From Aquabacterium sp. (GTDB taxonomy: Bacteria; Pseudomonadota; Gammaproteobacteria; Burkholderiales; Burkholderiaceae_C), in assembly GCA_030654395.1 (NCBI GenBank), contig JAURXM010000076.1, positions 1 to 64,000 of the forward strand: 64,000 bases of DNA, written 5' to 3'. The notes under the pieces are model-generated. The model saw only the letters and a list, made by a program, of their open reading frames with translations, had not been told where the DNA came from and ran no database searches. This document shows positions 45,457-58,558 of the stretch, one piece after another (the first letter of the stretch is position 1; each line of letters starts with the position of its first letter). The translations under genes and the position numbers were made by a program.

Positions 45457-45544
45457 ACATCTTTCCTCTTTTATGAACGCCGTACAAGCCCACTAGGCCC
45501 AACCGACGAGTTGCATCACTGCTTTTATCTTCGCTAGGGCAATC

Positions 45545-45579
45545 TAAAGAAGGGGCCAAGAAGCTCGCTCTTGGCCCTT
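45545..45579 (-). terminator. terminator at the end of the czc operon
   Basis: On the minus strand AAGGGCCAAGA, a 7-base loop and TCTTGGCCCCTT form a long stem followed by CTTTAG. It directly follows the stop of the His-rich periplasmic protein gene. Confidence 0.75.
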
Positions 45580-45582
45580 AAG

Positions 45583-45966
45583 TCATTTCAAAACAAATCG
45601 CGCCGTTGTCAGCTTGCCCGCAAGACTCACCTGCGCGACAACCTTAGTACCAGGCGTAACGTTGAAGCTGCCTTTGGCTTCAAGCTTGTCACCCGATGGT
45701 TTCAAAAGAATCTCTTGCTTGTCACTGCCTGACAGCAAAGTGACCTTGGCAGATACCTTGTTGGCATCAACTGGTTTCCCGTGATCGCGTACGTACAAAT
45801 GAAGCACATTGGGTTTGGCTACGAGCTCGTAGTCCATATCCTTGACTTCCGTGACTAAACCTCCATGCAGAGGCTTGTCTTCATGACCATGGTCGTGTTT
45901 GTCTGCGGCGAATACGATGCCCGATGCCATCAACATCAAAGCGAAGGTGGTCGAAATCAGTTTCAT
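45583..45966 (-). CDS. small periplasmic His-rich protein of the czc operon
   Basis: 127 residues with a signal peptide ending in MASGIVFAADK, then DHGHEDKPLHGGLV. The rest is a beta-rich domain (YELVAKPNVLHLYVRDHGKP ... VTPGTKVVAQVSLAGKLTTARFVLK) that resembles the extra N-terminal domain of CzcB here (HGGKLFKEGDFGLEA, LYDKGKP). It may be a free periplasmic metal-binding helper of the Czc pump. It is the last gene of the operon and is followed by a terminator. Confidence 0.8.
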   Translation of the reverse strand: MKLISTTFALMLMASGIVFAADKHDHGHEDKPLHGGLVTEVKDMDYELVAKPNVLHLYVRDHGKPVDANKVSAKVTLLSGSDKQEILLKPSGDKLEAKGSFNVTPGTKVVAQVSLAGKLTTARFVLK

Positions 45967-46015
45967 GAGTTTTCCTTTTAAAAGTACAGGTTGAGAATCA
46001 GGTCAAAAGGCTCGT

Positions 46016-50825
<4,810 letters not shown>

Positions 50826-50827
50826 GT

Positions 50828-52186
50828 TTATTCCTTATTCGCTGGCTGGGTAGCATTTACGCCAGATTCGCCGAGCACGCGGTCAATGTCCGCAGCCGTG
50901 CGATGCGCCTCAGCCAATGCTTTGAGGTATTGAGACTTGGCAGCAAAGTAGGTGCGCTGTGCGTCCAGCACTTCCAAGAAGTTGAACTTGCCGTTTTCAA
51001 ATCCGACGGTGGCCGCGTCGTAGGCACTTTTGGCCCCAGGTAAAACATCCCGTTGCAAGACGTCGACTTCCCCACGAATGGATTCCAGCCGCTCGCGGGC
51101 TTGCAATACGTCCGTGCTGACTCGCATGTTCAAAGCTTGGAGTTCGTCCCGCGCCTTGTCTTCGCGCTTCAGCGCTTCCAACAAGTTCCCCTGATTGCGA
51201 TCAAACAGCGGCAAGGGGACGGAAACACCAAACAGCAGTTGATCGCGCTGCAGTTCGTTGGGGCGTTTCACCCCTAGGCTGAAAGTGACGTCGGGTATCC
51301 GTTTGCTGCGCTCTACATCGACCAACGACCTGCGGCGCTCGACCTCCAGATGCATACGGCGCAGCGTTGGCGAAGCGGACAGGCGCTGCTGGACGTTGTC
51401 GAACGAAGAGACAGCCGGAAGCTCTTCCACGTTGCCCGACACGAGAGTAAATCGCGGTGGGTTGGCCCCTAGCAAACTGGCCAAGCGTGCCCGAGCATTA
51501 CGTTGCTCGCTCTGGGCCTGTGCCAATTCGACTCGCACACCTGCTTCGGCCACCCGTGCCTTGGTTTCTTCGACCGGAGAAACCTTGCCCGCTGCCACAC
51601 GTTTGGCAACGGCATCAGTAGCGCGTTTTGCCAGATCGACACTGGCTTGAGCCAATGCTGCACGTTCCTGTGCCGCCAAAGTCTCGAAGAAGGCAGCGAC
51701 CACGGCGGCACGAATTTCGACGCGGCGCAAGTTCAGTTCTTCGACCGCAATGTCGCGTCCTCGCTCTGCCGCAGTGATACGAGCCGCGCGCTTGCCACCC
51801 ATTTCGACGGGCAGATTGATCTGCACACTTTGTGTGCGGGTTGCTGCCCGCTGGTCTTCCAGCGAGTACGCCAGTTCGGGATTGGGGCGAGCTTGCCCCT
51901 GGATCACCTGACCTTGCGTTGCCTCGATTTCCCGCCTTGCGACAGCCAGGTCTAGATTGCCATCCAAGGCTAGCGCGACGGCCTTTTGCAGCGTCAGGAT
52001 CGTCGCTGTTTCGATCTGCAAGCCGCTTTTGACGGCTGGATGATTGTCTTGTGCTGCTGGCAGCGCCTGAGCGAAAACTGCCCCTGCAGTGAACGCAACG
52101 AGCAAGCTCGTCGCAGCCGCAACTTTTGAGGTGCGAAGGACGGAAACTGACACCCGTCGTTTGTGATTGCAATGACTCTTCAACAT
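50828..52186 (-). CDS. czcC: CzcC outer-membrane efflux protein (TolC family)
   Basis: 452-residue outer-membrane channel component. A signal-like segment (KVAAATSLLVAFTAGAVFAQA) precedes two TolC-type repeats with LDLAVARREIEATQGQVIQGQARPNPELAYSLE and the second-half VRRRS-like ERRRSLVDVERSKRIPDV. Long amphipathic helices follow. First gene of the CBA set; czcI lies 168 bases upstream. Confidence 0.93.
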   Translation of the reverse strand: MLKSHCNHKRRVSVSVLRTSKVAAATSLLVAFTAGAVFAQALPAAQDNHPAVKSGLQIETATILTLQKAVALALDGNLDLAVARREIEATQGQVIQGQARPNPELAYSLEDQRAATRTQSVQINLPVEMGGKRAARITAAERGRDIAVEELNLRRVEIRAAVVAAFFETLAAQERAALAQASVDLAKRATDAVAKRVAAGKVSPVEETKARVAEAGVRVELAQAQSEQRNARARLASLLGANPPRFTLVSGNVEELPAVSSFDNVQQRLSASPTLRRMHLEVERRRSLVDVERSKRIPDVTFSLGVKRPNELQRDQLLFGVSVPLPLFDRNQGNLLEALKREDKARDELQALNMRVSTDVLQARERLESIRGEVDVLQRDVLPGAKSAYDAATVGFENGKFNFLEVLDAQRTYFAAKSQYLKALAEAHRTAADIDRVLGESGVNATQPANKE

Positions 52187-52354
52187 CCGATTCTCCAGTG
52201 ATATTCAAATACACGAGGGAATCGGCGGAGAGCGATCCAAATGATCGCCTACGACGTCATCACGTCTACCGAACGAGTCGGCTTGACACGGACACGCGCT
52301 AGGCGTATCCGCGAATTAGTGATGACGAAAGGAAAGGAACGCGCTCCCCGCCGA

Positions 52355-52708
52355 TCAGGCGAGGACACGCCACTGCGGGCGTTCGAGGCGTTCGGAAGGG
52401 GGCGGCGAGAGACGAGCACGATAATCTGCTCTACCCAGAGTTGGGTCGGTGAGCGATGCTACCGTTACTGCCCCGGGCAAGGCAGAGAAACATCCCGCGT
52501 GACAGGACGCGCAATCAGGATCACCACCAATGGACTTGGCTGGATCGGAGGATGCGTCTTTGCCATCCACAGTCTTGTGCTGATGTTCGTGGTGACCAAA
52601 GTGTTTGGCTGTTGCACTGGTTTCGTGTTGGCAATAGCTAGCTGCAGCCGCCCAGCTAAGCTGTAGCGGCATAAATACCAACAAAAGGATTGCCAACCAT
52701 TTATGCAT
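52355..52708 (-). CDS. czcI: CzcI-like periplasmic regulatory protein
   Basis: 117 residues with an N-terminal hydrophobic export signal (WLAILLLVFMPLQLSWAAAASYC). HETSATAKHFGHHEHQHKT and a CASCHAGC segment give a Cys/His-rich mature part. This matches CzcI, found upstream of czcC in Cupriavidus and suggested to modulate czc expression. It follows cadA by 27 bases and may share its transcript. Confidence 0.85.
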   Translation of the reverse strand: MHKWLAILLLVFMPLQLSWAAAASYCQHETSATAKHFGHHEHQHKTVDGKDASSDPAKSIGGDPDCASCHAGCFSALPGAVTVASLTDPTLGRADYRARLSPPPSERLERPQWRVLA

Positions 52709-52735
52709 ATATCGATGATCTTAGCATCTATAGAT

Positions 52736-55021
52736 TTATAACGTATTTGCTTGCTTTTGAAGTACCCTCAACCCATTGAAAACGACCAGCAGGCTTGCAC
52801 CCATGTCTGCAAACACCGCCATCCACATCGTCGCCCCACCAAACAAAGCCAGTAGCAAGAACACCGCCTTGATGCCCAAAGCCAAGGCAATGTTCTGCCA
52901 CAGAATGGCTTGGGTCTTGCGCGAAAGCCTGATGGCTTCGGGAATGCGTCGCAGATCGTCGTTCATGATCACCACGTCTGCTGCCTCCATGGCGGTGTCG
53001 GTTCCAGCTCCGCCCATGGCAAAGCCAATGTTGGAGCGGGCGAGTGCAGGGGCGTCGTTGATGCCGTCTCCGGTCATCGCGACGTAGCCATATTGCTTTT
53101 GCAACGCCTCAATGGCGGCGAGCTTGTCCTCGGGCAGCAAATTGCCACGCGCGTCGTCAATGCCAGCCACCTTGGCAATGGCCTTGGCGGTGGCGACATT
53201 GTCGCCCGTGAGAATGACCGAAGCCACGCCAAGGGCATGGAGATCGGCGATGGCCTCGCGCGAACTCTCCTTGATGGTGTCGGCAACCGCGAAGATCGCC
53301 AGCACCTGGGTTGATGACGCCAACATCGTGACCGTGCGGCCCCGCGCTTCATTCTCCTCCAAGCGCGCTTCGATCTGTGGGCTGCAAAGGCCGCGTTCTT
53401 CGATCAGGCGGTGATTCCCCATAATCAATGTCAGACCATCGGCTTTGGCCTCGACGCCGCGTCCCGGAATGGCTGTGAATCCCTCGATAGGGCCGCTGCC
53501 TCGATTCCCCAGGCCTTGGGCAATGGCTTTGGACACGGGATGGTCAGAGTGCCCTGCCAAGTCCGATGCCCAACGCAAGACTTGCGAATCCTTCTGGTCG
53601 GTAGGAAGAACTTCGGTCGCCACCAGCTTGGGCTTGCCCTGCGTGATGGTGCCGGTCTTGTCCAGCGCGATGGCCTTGATCTTGCGGGCGCCCTCCAAGT
53701 GGATGCCACCCTTGATCAAGATGCCGCGTCGCGCGGCAGCGGCCAGTCCGCTCACCACCGTCACGGGCGTGGAGATCACCAACGCACAGGGGCAAGCAAT
53801 GACCAAAAGCACTAAGGCTTTGTAGATGGCCTGCATCCATGTCCAGTCCAGCAACCAAGGCGTCAGCAGGCACACGGCCAAGGCCAGCGCGAAAACGGCG
53901 GGCGTGTAGATGGAGGCAAAGCGGTCCACAAACTGCTGCGTGGGCGCGCGCGATCCTTGGGCCTGTTCGACCGCATGGATGATGCGGGCCAGCAAAGTGC
54001 CATTGGCCGCAACGTTAACTCTGGCCTCAATCATGCCCGTGGTGTTGATAGTGCCCGCAAACACGGGGTCTCCGATGGCCTTGTCAACAGGAATGCTTTC
54101 GCCAGTCACTGGGGATTGGTCTACGGAAGTGGTCCCAGCAACAATCACTCCGTCCAGCGGAATACGCGCGCCAGGTTTGACCCGAACGATTGCGCCTATG
54201 GCGACGGCTTTGACCAGACTCTCCACCCATGAACCATCGACTTGCTTGACTTCGGCCTTCTCAGGGGTCATGTCCAGCAGTCCCTTGATGGCATTGCGGG
54301 CGCGGTCCACGGAGCGGGCCTCGATCAGTTCGGCAATCGCATACAAGGCCATCACCATGGCGGCTTCCGGCCATTGACCAATGAGGAAGGCGCCCGTAAC
54401 GGCGACGGTCATCAAGGCATTGATGTTCAAACGCAGATTGCGCAGTGCTGCCAAACCCTTCACATAAGTCGAAAATCCGGCCAAGCCAATGGCGGCGGCT
54501 GAGAGAGCCATGCCGACGCCCGAATAGATCAATGAATCGGGTGCAAAGAAGGAAATCGATTCGGCGCCAAAGGCCAGGACCAATGCCAAGGCGTATCGGG
54601 GCAAGCCTTCGGGAAGCGCGAAGCCGCCTTTTTTGTGCACGACTTGAAGATCATGGGCTTGGATTTTGTCGACACGAGCTTCTTCACCATCGCCGTTCAC
54701 ATTGGATGTTGACAATGGAACCGGTTTGAATCCTGCCTTACGGATGGCATCCAGTGCTTGCGGTATGGATTCAGCAGGCGCGTCGATGGCAACCGTTCTC
54801 GCACCCAGTTGAAAACTCAAGCTGCGCAGTCCTGGAAGCTTTGCCAAGGCATGGCGAATCTCTCCTTCCTCCGACGCGCAGTCCATGGATGGAATGTGAA
54901 ATACGGGGATGCCTTCTGGCTCCTGCTTAGGTGGGGCTAGCGAAATGGGTTCGGACCCGCAGACGCTCCCACAACCGCAGGATGGGCTGACATTGGGTTC
55001 TTCGGTGTTTGGGAGGCTCAT
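52736..55021 (-). CDS. cadA: Cd/Zn/Pb-exporting P1B-type ATPase CadA/ZntA
   Basis: 761-residue cation-exporting ATPase. The N-terminus has CGCGSVCGS and a heavy-metal-associated domain with MDCASEE in place of GMDCxxC. The core carries SPVTGES, the metal-site ACPCAL, phosphorylation motif DKTGTIT, SDHPVSKAI and GDGINDAPAL. It pumps Zn2+/Cd2+/Pb2+ from cytoplasm to periplasm, complementing CzcCBA. A MerR-type promoter lies directly upstream, divergent from cadR. Confidence 0.95.
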   Translation of the reverse strand: MSLPNTEEPNVSPSCGCGSVCGSEPISLAPPKQEPEGIPVFHIPSMDCASEEGEIRHALAKLPGLRSLSFQLGARTVAIDAPAESIPQALDAIRKAGFKPVPLSTSNVNGDGEEARVDKIQAHDLQVVHKKGGFALPEGLPRYALALVLAFGAESISFFAPDSLIYSGVGMALSAAAIGLAGFSTYVKGLAALRNLRLNINALMTVAVTGAFLIGQWPEAAMVMALYAIAELIEARSVDRARNAIKGLLDMTPEKAEVKQVDGSWVESLVKAVAIGAIVRVKPGARIPLDGVIVAGTTSVDQSPVTGESIPVDKAIGDPVFAGTINTTGMIEARVNVAANGTLLARIIHAVEQAQGSRAPTQQFVDRFASIYTPAVFALALAVCLLTPWLLDWTWMQAIYKALVLLVIACPCALVISTPVTVVSGLAAAARRGILIKGGIHLEGARKIKAIALDKTGTITQGKPKLVATEVLPTDQKDSQVLRWASDLAGHSDHPVSKAIAQGLGNRGSGPIEGFTAIPGRGVEAKADGLTLIMGNHRLIEERGLCSPQIEARLEENEARGRTVTMLASSTQVLAIFAVADTIKESSREAIADLHALGVASVILTGDNVATAKAIAKVAGIDDARGNLLPEDKLAAIEALQKQYGYVAMTGDGINDAPALARSNIGFAMGGAGTDTAMEAADVVIMNDDLRRIPEAIRLSRKTQAILWQNIALALGIKAVFLLLALFGGATMWMAVFADMGASLLVVFNGLRVLQKQANTL

Positions 55022-55058
55022 GGTTGTCCTTGCTTAACGGCATTCGAGGCGATACAGT

Positions 55059-55089
55059 ATTAAAAACCCTGTAGCCGCTACAGAGTCAA
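55059..55089 (-). promoter_or_regulatory. MerR-type promoter/operator of cadA
   Basis: On the minus strand TTGACT (-35), a 19-bp spacer and TTTAAT (-10). The spacer holds the perfect palindrome CTGTAGC-C/G-GCTACAG. Over-long spacers with such dyads are the hallmark of MerR/CadR-activated promoters. Confidence 0.85.
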
Positions 55090-55106
55090 GCCCTCGAGGA
55101 AATCCC

Positions 55107-55589
55107 ATGAAAATTGGCGAACTGGCCGCTCTCACGAACACGCAAGTCGAAACCATCCGTTTCTACGAACGCGAGAACTTACTGGCCGAACCCGGTCGCA
55201 GTGAAGGCAATTACCGCATTTACGGTGAAGCCCACGCAGAGCGCTTGTCCTTCATCCGCCATTGCCGTGGACTGGACATGACGCTGGATGAGATTCGTGT
55301 TCTGTTGCGATTCAAGGACGCGCCGACTGAAAACTGTCTGGAAGTCAATGAGCTGCTTGATGAACACATTGGACACGTGGCCGAGCGGATCAAGGAGCTG
55401 CGCAACTTGGAAAAGCAGCTCAAAAGCCTGCGCGAGACCTGCCTGGGTGGCCAGCAAGCCCAGCACTGCGGCATTCTCAATGAATTGACAGAGATTGCAA
55501 AATCGCCTGTATCAGGCCATGGGCGGGAGGGGCATGTTCATGGTTCTCACGCAGCCAGCGGCGCGCACAAGTCGCATCACAAGCACTGA
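55107..55589 (+). CDS. cadR: CadR-type Cd(II)/Pb(II)-responsive MerR-family regulator
   Basis: 160 residues. N-terminal MerR helix-turn-helix MKIGELAALTNTQVETIRFYERENLLAEPGR. The metal-site region has ENCLEVNELL and TCLGGQQAQHCGIL cysteines, and the tail is His-rich (HGREGHVHGSHAASGAHKSHHKH), as in CadR. It should activate cadA from the dyad promoter in the 85-bp divergent gap. No T-run terminator is seen before the convergent Cys-rich gene. Confidence 0.93.
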   Translation: MKIGELAALTNTQVETIRFYERENLLAEPGRSEGNYRIYGEAHAERLSFIRHCRGLDMTLDEIRVLLRFKDAPTENCLEVNELLDEHIGHVAERIKELRNLEKQLKSLRETCLGGQQAQHCGILNELTEIAKSPVSGHGREGHVHGSHAASGAHKSHHKH

Positions 55590-55607
55590 CAACCCACTAC
55601 GGTTTGA

Positions 55608-55826
55608 CTAACGCGCGCAGCAGGCGGCCTCCGCTTGAATGGGCGGGCACTTCACATCTCCATAACTGCAAAAAACACAGCAGTCTCCAGGCAGTGGGCG
55701 CATCACTGCCTTGCATCCTTCGCATTCGTAAAAAAACTGACAGGCGTCCGTCGGCATCTCAAGCTTGATGGCATGGCCGCATTCGGGACATGTCAGGGCC
55801 GATGTGGTTTGAATCGGGTTGCTCAC
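55608..55826 (-). CDS. GDCCVxC-type small Cys-rich protein of mer regions
   Basis: 72 residues with CPECGHAIKLEMP, CEGCKAVMRP and the signature GDCCVFCSYGDVKCPPIQ. This GDCCVxC family is common in mercury-resistance operons; function unknown, probably metal binding. It overlaps merP by 4 bases and is the last gene of the mer-like operon, where merA would normally be. Confidence 0.85.
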   Translation of the reverse strand: MSNPIQTTSALTCPECGHAIKLEMPTDACQFFYECEGCKAVMRPLPGDCCVFCSYGDVKCPPIQAEAACCAR

Positions 55827-56104
55827 TTGACCTCCCGCGCAGTGGAGGGGTATCCAGCATTGGTTGTGGCCTGGGTCAAAGCCGCCACGGTGGCGACATC
55901 GGGGTCAAAGGTGACCGTGGCGGTCTTCTTCGCGAAGTCGATTTGGGCTTTTGCGACGCCAGGCGTCTTCTCCAAAGCCTTCTTGACCGTCACGGGACAA
56001 AGATCACAAGTCATGTTCTTTATGTCGAGGGTGACTGTCTTTGGCGTTCCAGCGAAAGCGTTGATTGAAAGGAAAATCGAGAGGGCCAAAAGATATGAAC
56101 GCAT
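55823..56104 (-). CDS. merP: periplasmic mercury-binding protein MerP
   Basis: 93 residues from ATG 56104 (MRSYLLALSIFLSINAFAG), with a signal peptide and a heavy-metal-associated fold. The mercury site is NMTCDLCPVTVKKAL (MTCxxC). It passes Hg2+ to MerT. The track's upstream extension overlaps merT in another frame and is rejected. Confidence 0.93.
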   Translation of the reverse strand: MRSYLLALSIFLSINAFAGTPKTVTLDIKNMTCDLCPVTVKKALEKTPGVAKAQIDFAKKTATVTFDPDVATVAALTQATTNAGYPSTAREVK

Positions 56105-56114
56105 GGTGGTGTCC

Positions 56115-56456
56115 TTAAAAGATGAAGGGAAGAAGCCAGGGTGATGCCGCCATGAGGCAGACCATTGCCAACACGACCCAAAAGATGGTTCGTTGCCGCG
56201 CGACCACCTCAGGGATGGCGCAGGCATCTCCGGTGGCGCACGTCGACTCGCGGTAAAGCCGTCGCCAAGCCATGACCATGAACACCGCAACCAAGGCCAC
56301 GAAGATGGGTCGGTAGGGCTCGAGCGCGGTCAGGTTGCCAATCCAGGCCCCGCCAATGCCGAGCGACAAAAGGATGAGAGGTCCAGCGCAACACGCAGAG
56401 GCGCCAATGGCTGCCAGCGCAGCCGCGGCCATTGAAGATTTGACTTTAATGTCCAT
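56115..56456 (-). CDS. merT: mercuric transport protein MerT
   Basis: 113 residues from ATG 56456 (MDIKVKSSM). Three hydrophobic helices are visible. The first holds the paired cysteines ASACCAGPLILLSLGIGGAWIG and a second pair lies in STCATGDACAIP, as in MerT. It imports Hg2+ for cytosolic reduction; no reductase gene is present here. It lies 10 bp upstream of merP and under the MerR-type promoter. Confidence 0.92.
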   Translation of the reverse strand: MDIKVKSSMAAAALAAIGASACCAGPLILLSLGIGGAWIGNLTALEPYRPIFVALVAVFMVMAWRRLYRESTCATGDACAIPEVVARQRTIFWVVLAMVCLMAASPWLLPFIF

Positions 56457-56490
56457 CACAAATCCTTCCAACCCAACAAGGGATAGGCTA

Positions 56491-56521
56491 ATGTAAAGTC
56501 TGGACTAGAGTCCAGAGTCAA
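56491..56521 (-). promoter_or_regulatory. MerR-type promoter/operator of the merTP operon
   Basis: On the minus strand TTGACT, a 19-bp spacer and TTACAT. The spacer contains CTGGACT-CT-AGTCCAG, a perfect dyad. It drives merT and lies in the gap to the divergent merR. Confidence 0.85.
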
Positions 56522-56539
56522 GCACTATTTGGAAATGCC

Positions 56540-56935
56540 ATGAACGAGATGACAATTGGCCGAGCGGCCAATGCGGCGGGTGTAAAGATCGACACGATCC
56601 GCTATTACCAGCGCATTGGTCTGATTGCTGAGCCCTTACTCCCGCAGGGCGGGCAGCGCAAGTATGGCGAAGAGGTCGTCCGACGAGTCAAATTCATCAA
56701 GCGCGCACAAACATTGGGATTCACGTTGGGTGAGGCCAGCAGTCTTCTCAGCTTTGAAGAAGCAAAAAACTGTTGCGAAACCAAGGAACTGGCTGAGCAC
56801 AAGATCAAGGAGATTGATGCCCGCATTGCTGACCTGCGCCGCATGAAGAAGACCCTTACTGACTTGTCTAAGCGCTGCGAAAACGGAGTCGAATCTGGAC
56901 CATGCCCCATCATTGACACTTTGGCTGGCACTTAA
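56540..56935 (+). CDS. merR: MerR mercuric-resistance regulator
   Basis: 131 residues. Helix-turn-helix MTIGRAANAAGVKIDTIRYYQRIGLIAEP. The three Hg(II) cysteines are in KNCCETKEL and RCENGVESGPCPIID, matching the MerR site. It should repress and activate merTP from the dyad promoter. It is the last intact gene before the AT-rich end of the island. Confidence 0.93.
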   Translation: MNEMTIGRAANAAGVKIDTIRYYQRIGLIAEPLLPQGGQRKYGEEVVRRVKFIKRAQTLGFTLGEASSLLSFEEAKNCCETKELAEHKIKEIDARIADLRRMKKTLTDLSKRCENGVESGPCPIIDTLAGT

Positions 56936-57015
56936 TTCCTGCAAAAATTGTTAGTCGTCAAATTGACGATAGAGCATAGGCGTATATAGCCTACTAACAG
57001 TTAGGGTCATTCAGA
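56936..57015. other. AT-rich 3' end of the genomic island with inverted repeats
   Basis: About 80 bases, clearly A/T-richer than neighbours. They contain CGTCAA-A-TTGACG, TAGGC-N7-GCCTA and CTAAC-A-GTTAG. They lie between the merR stop and the point where umuC resumes at codon NNDGC. This fits the short AT-rich 3' end reported for GInts and would contain the recombination site. Confidence 0.6.
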
Positions 57016-57483
57016 AACAACGACGGATGCGCTATTGCGCGCTCCAACGAAGCCAAGGCGCTGGGCATAAAGATGGGAGCACCTTGGTTCAAAATTCGTC
57101 ACATGGAGGACTCGCACGGCCTGGTCGCCCTTTCTGCGAATTTCGCTCTATACGGGGAACTTAGCGACCGCATGATGAGCCTGGCGGCCGGCTTGGGACC
57201 GCACCAGGAGATTTACTCCATCGATGAATCCTTCATCGACTTGACTGGCGTGCCCGGCAACCTTGTAGAGCGTACTGGCCAGATCGGCGGTCAACTTAGA
57301 CTCGTTTCACTCCCAGGACGGATAGAAACGGTCAACTATGCAATCAATGGATACAGCTATCTGATTCAACGTAACGAGCGAATCTCCCCGCAGGAGTTTG
57401 TGCGGCGCATACGGAAGGCTTACGACTGTGACGACTGCCCTCAAAATAAAGCTGTCGTCGATGCGCTGGAATGTCTCATCTGA
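57016..57483 (+). pseudogene. umuC: umuC/rulB fragment interrupted by the island
   Basis: The homology begins abruptly at [17 protein letters not shown], about 30 residues into UmuC, and continues through FALYGELSDRMMSLAAGLG and SIDESFIDLTGVPGNLVERT. After about 57288 it changes to unrelated sequence (GRIETVNYAINGYSYLIQRN ...) that stays open to a TGA at 57481. The 5' 30 codons are missing and are not next to ginA, whose own 5' end is lost. The fragment is a different allele from the intact umuC at 42807. The tail may be a piece of another gene. Confidence 0.85.
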
Positions 57484-57564
57484 GCTGATCACGAGAGCTA
57501 TGACAAGCAATCATCGGATGAGTACGTTCGTGAATTCCGTTTGAGCTGAAAATTCATCAACCAA

Positions 57565-57595
57565 CCCGGACGGGCACATGCCCGTTGGGCCGGTG
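57565..57595 (+). repeat. leader element 1: CCCGGACGGGCAC-ATGCCC hairpin
   Basis: CCCGGACGGGCACATGCCC in the 5' leader of the 57635 gene folds as ACGGGC-ACAT-GCCCGT. A second hairpin, CTCCG-CATAA-CGGAG, lies downstream before the ribosome binding site. The first motif recurs at 57882 in front of the next gene. Confidence 0.6.
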
Positions 57596-57634
57596 TTCTC
57601 CGCATAACGGAGCAGGCTTCGGTCTGAAAGGAAT

Positions 57635-57862
57635 ATGGCAAAGCGGCCAAAGAAGTCATCCAAAATGGCCAATCTCAAGAGGCGCATGAAACAGATTGAA
57701 AACGGGATGAGAGATGCTGGACCAAATACTCCGGTCTTCATCATGCAGAACAAGAAGATCATAAAACTCACACGAGTTGAATACGACAAGCTGAAGGAGG
57801 AGGCTGACTCGCTCAGTTACTTTGCTGGATACACAATTCAGCCCGAGCAACTTCTGAAGTAA
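57635..57862 (+). CDS. hypothetical small basic protein
   Basis: 75 residues starting MAKRPKKSSKMANLKRRMKQIE, strongly basic, then FIMQNKKIIKLTRVEYDKLKEE. AAAGGAAT precedes the ATG. Unrecognised; the basic N-terminus could contact nucleic acid. It shares a leader motif with the next gene (57943), so the two may be co-regulated. Confidence 0.7.
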   Translation: MAKRPKKSSKMANLKRRMKQIENGMRDAGPNTPVFIMQNKKIIKLTRVEYDKLKEEADSLSYFAGYTIQPEQLLK

Positions 57863-57881
57863 TTGCGAATATTGTGATCAC

Positions 57882-57918
57882 CCCGGACGGGCACCAAATG
57901 CCCAATCGGGACGGGTGC
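57882..57918 (+). repeat. leader element 2: CCCGGACGGGCACCAAATGCCC hairpin
   Basis: Second copy of the leader motif. GGGCA-CCAAA-TGCCC forms an inner stem and CCCG/CGGG an outer one. An alternative stem GGCACC/GGTGCC followed by TTTT is mutually exclusive with it, like an attenuator. Confidence 0.6.
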
Positions 57919-57942
57919 CTGGCCTTTTAGAAGGAATAGAAA

Positions 57943-58224
57943 ATGCTGATGAGCAATGAACCTTGGCTGCCCATGTATTCGAAATGGCGCCATGGGGGTT
58001 GGTATGTCAACAATGTGCGGTACCCCAGCGGTGCGTGTGGTTGTGTCAGCAACAACTACCCGGATAAGAAGTGGCGCATCGTCTGCGATGATCGAAGGAC
58101 GGATCTGGGGCAACCTGGCGATTTCACGTTTCAATCACGTGACGCCGCTGCTACGGCCGAGAGCGAACTCGTGCAGACAATGCATTCCACGCAAAATGAA
58201 TCGCAACAAGCCATGTGCGTGTAG
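57943..58224 (+). CDS. hypothetical protein
   Basis: 93 residues, mostly polar: MYSKWRHGGWYVNNVRYPSGACG, VSNNYPDKKWRIVCDDRR, FTFQSRDAAATAESEL. It reads like the small single-domain proteins of plasmids and ICEs; I do not know the family. AGAAGGAAT lies upstream. A strong terminator follows at 58245. Confidence 0.7.
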   Translation: MLMSNEPWLPMYSKWRHGGWYVNNVRYPSGACGCVSNNYPDKKWRIVCDDRRTDLGQPGDFTFQSRDAAATAESELVQTMHSTQNESQQAMCV

Positions 58225-58558
58225 CAAGAAGATTAATAACCTCACAAGCCCTCAGTCCGCAAGGATTGGGGGCTTGTTTCTTGGGCGCAATACTTACTCT
58301 TTTCAGTACGGTACGGAAATCTACGTGGTGCCGGACCGGTCATCCAAGCTTCCTTTTTGATGGACCCCGCCAAAAGACCTACCTCATCCACGTCTGGCGG
58401 ACCACCAGTAGCGCACGCCCTGCCGTGCCGACGCAATGTGAATGGCTGGGGGGATGGGTTGCCCGGGCATCCGGTTTCTCGGTGGTGAGGTCCATTTCCG
58501 CTTCGCTGCATCCTCTGGCGGGAATAGGGTAGGGTGATTCCCAACTATCCTTTATGTT
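58225..58558. other. intergenic region between convergent genes
   Basis: Contains the terminator at 58245-58282 and otherwise nothing that I can support. Short ORFs here have no recognisable features. Confidence 0.5.
58245..58282 (+). terminator. intrinsic terminator
   Basis: CAAGCCC (58245-58251) pairs with GGGCTTG (58270-58276), with further pairing inside (AGTCC-GCAA-GGATT region), followed by TTTCTT. It ends the small-gene transcript upstream. Confidence 0.8.
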
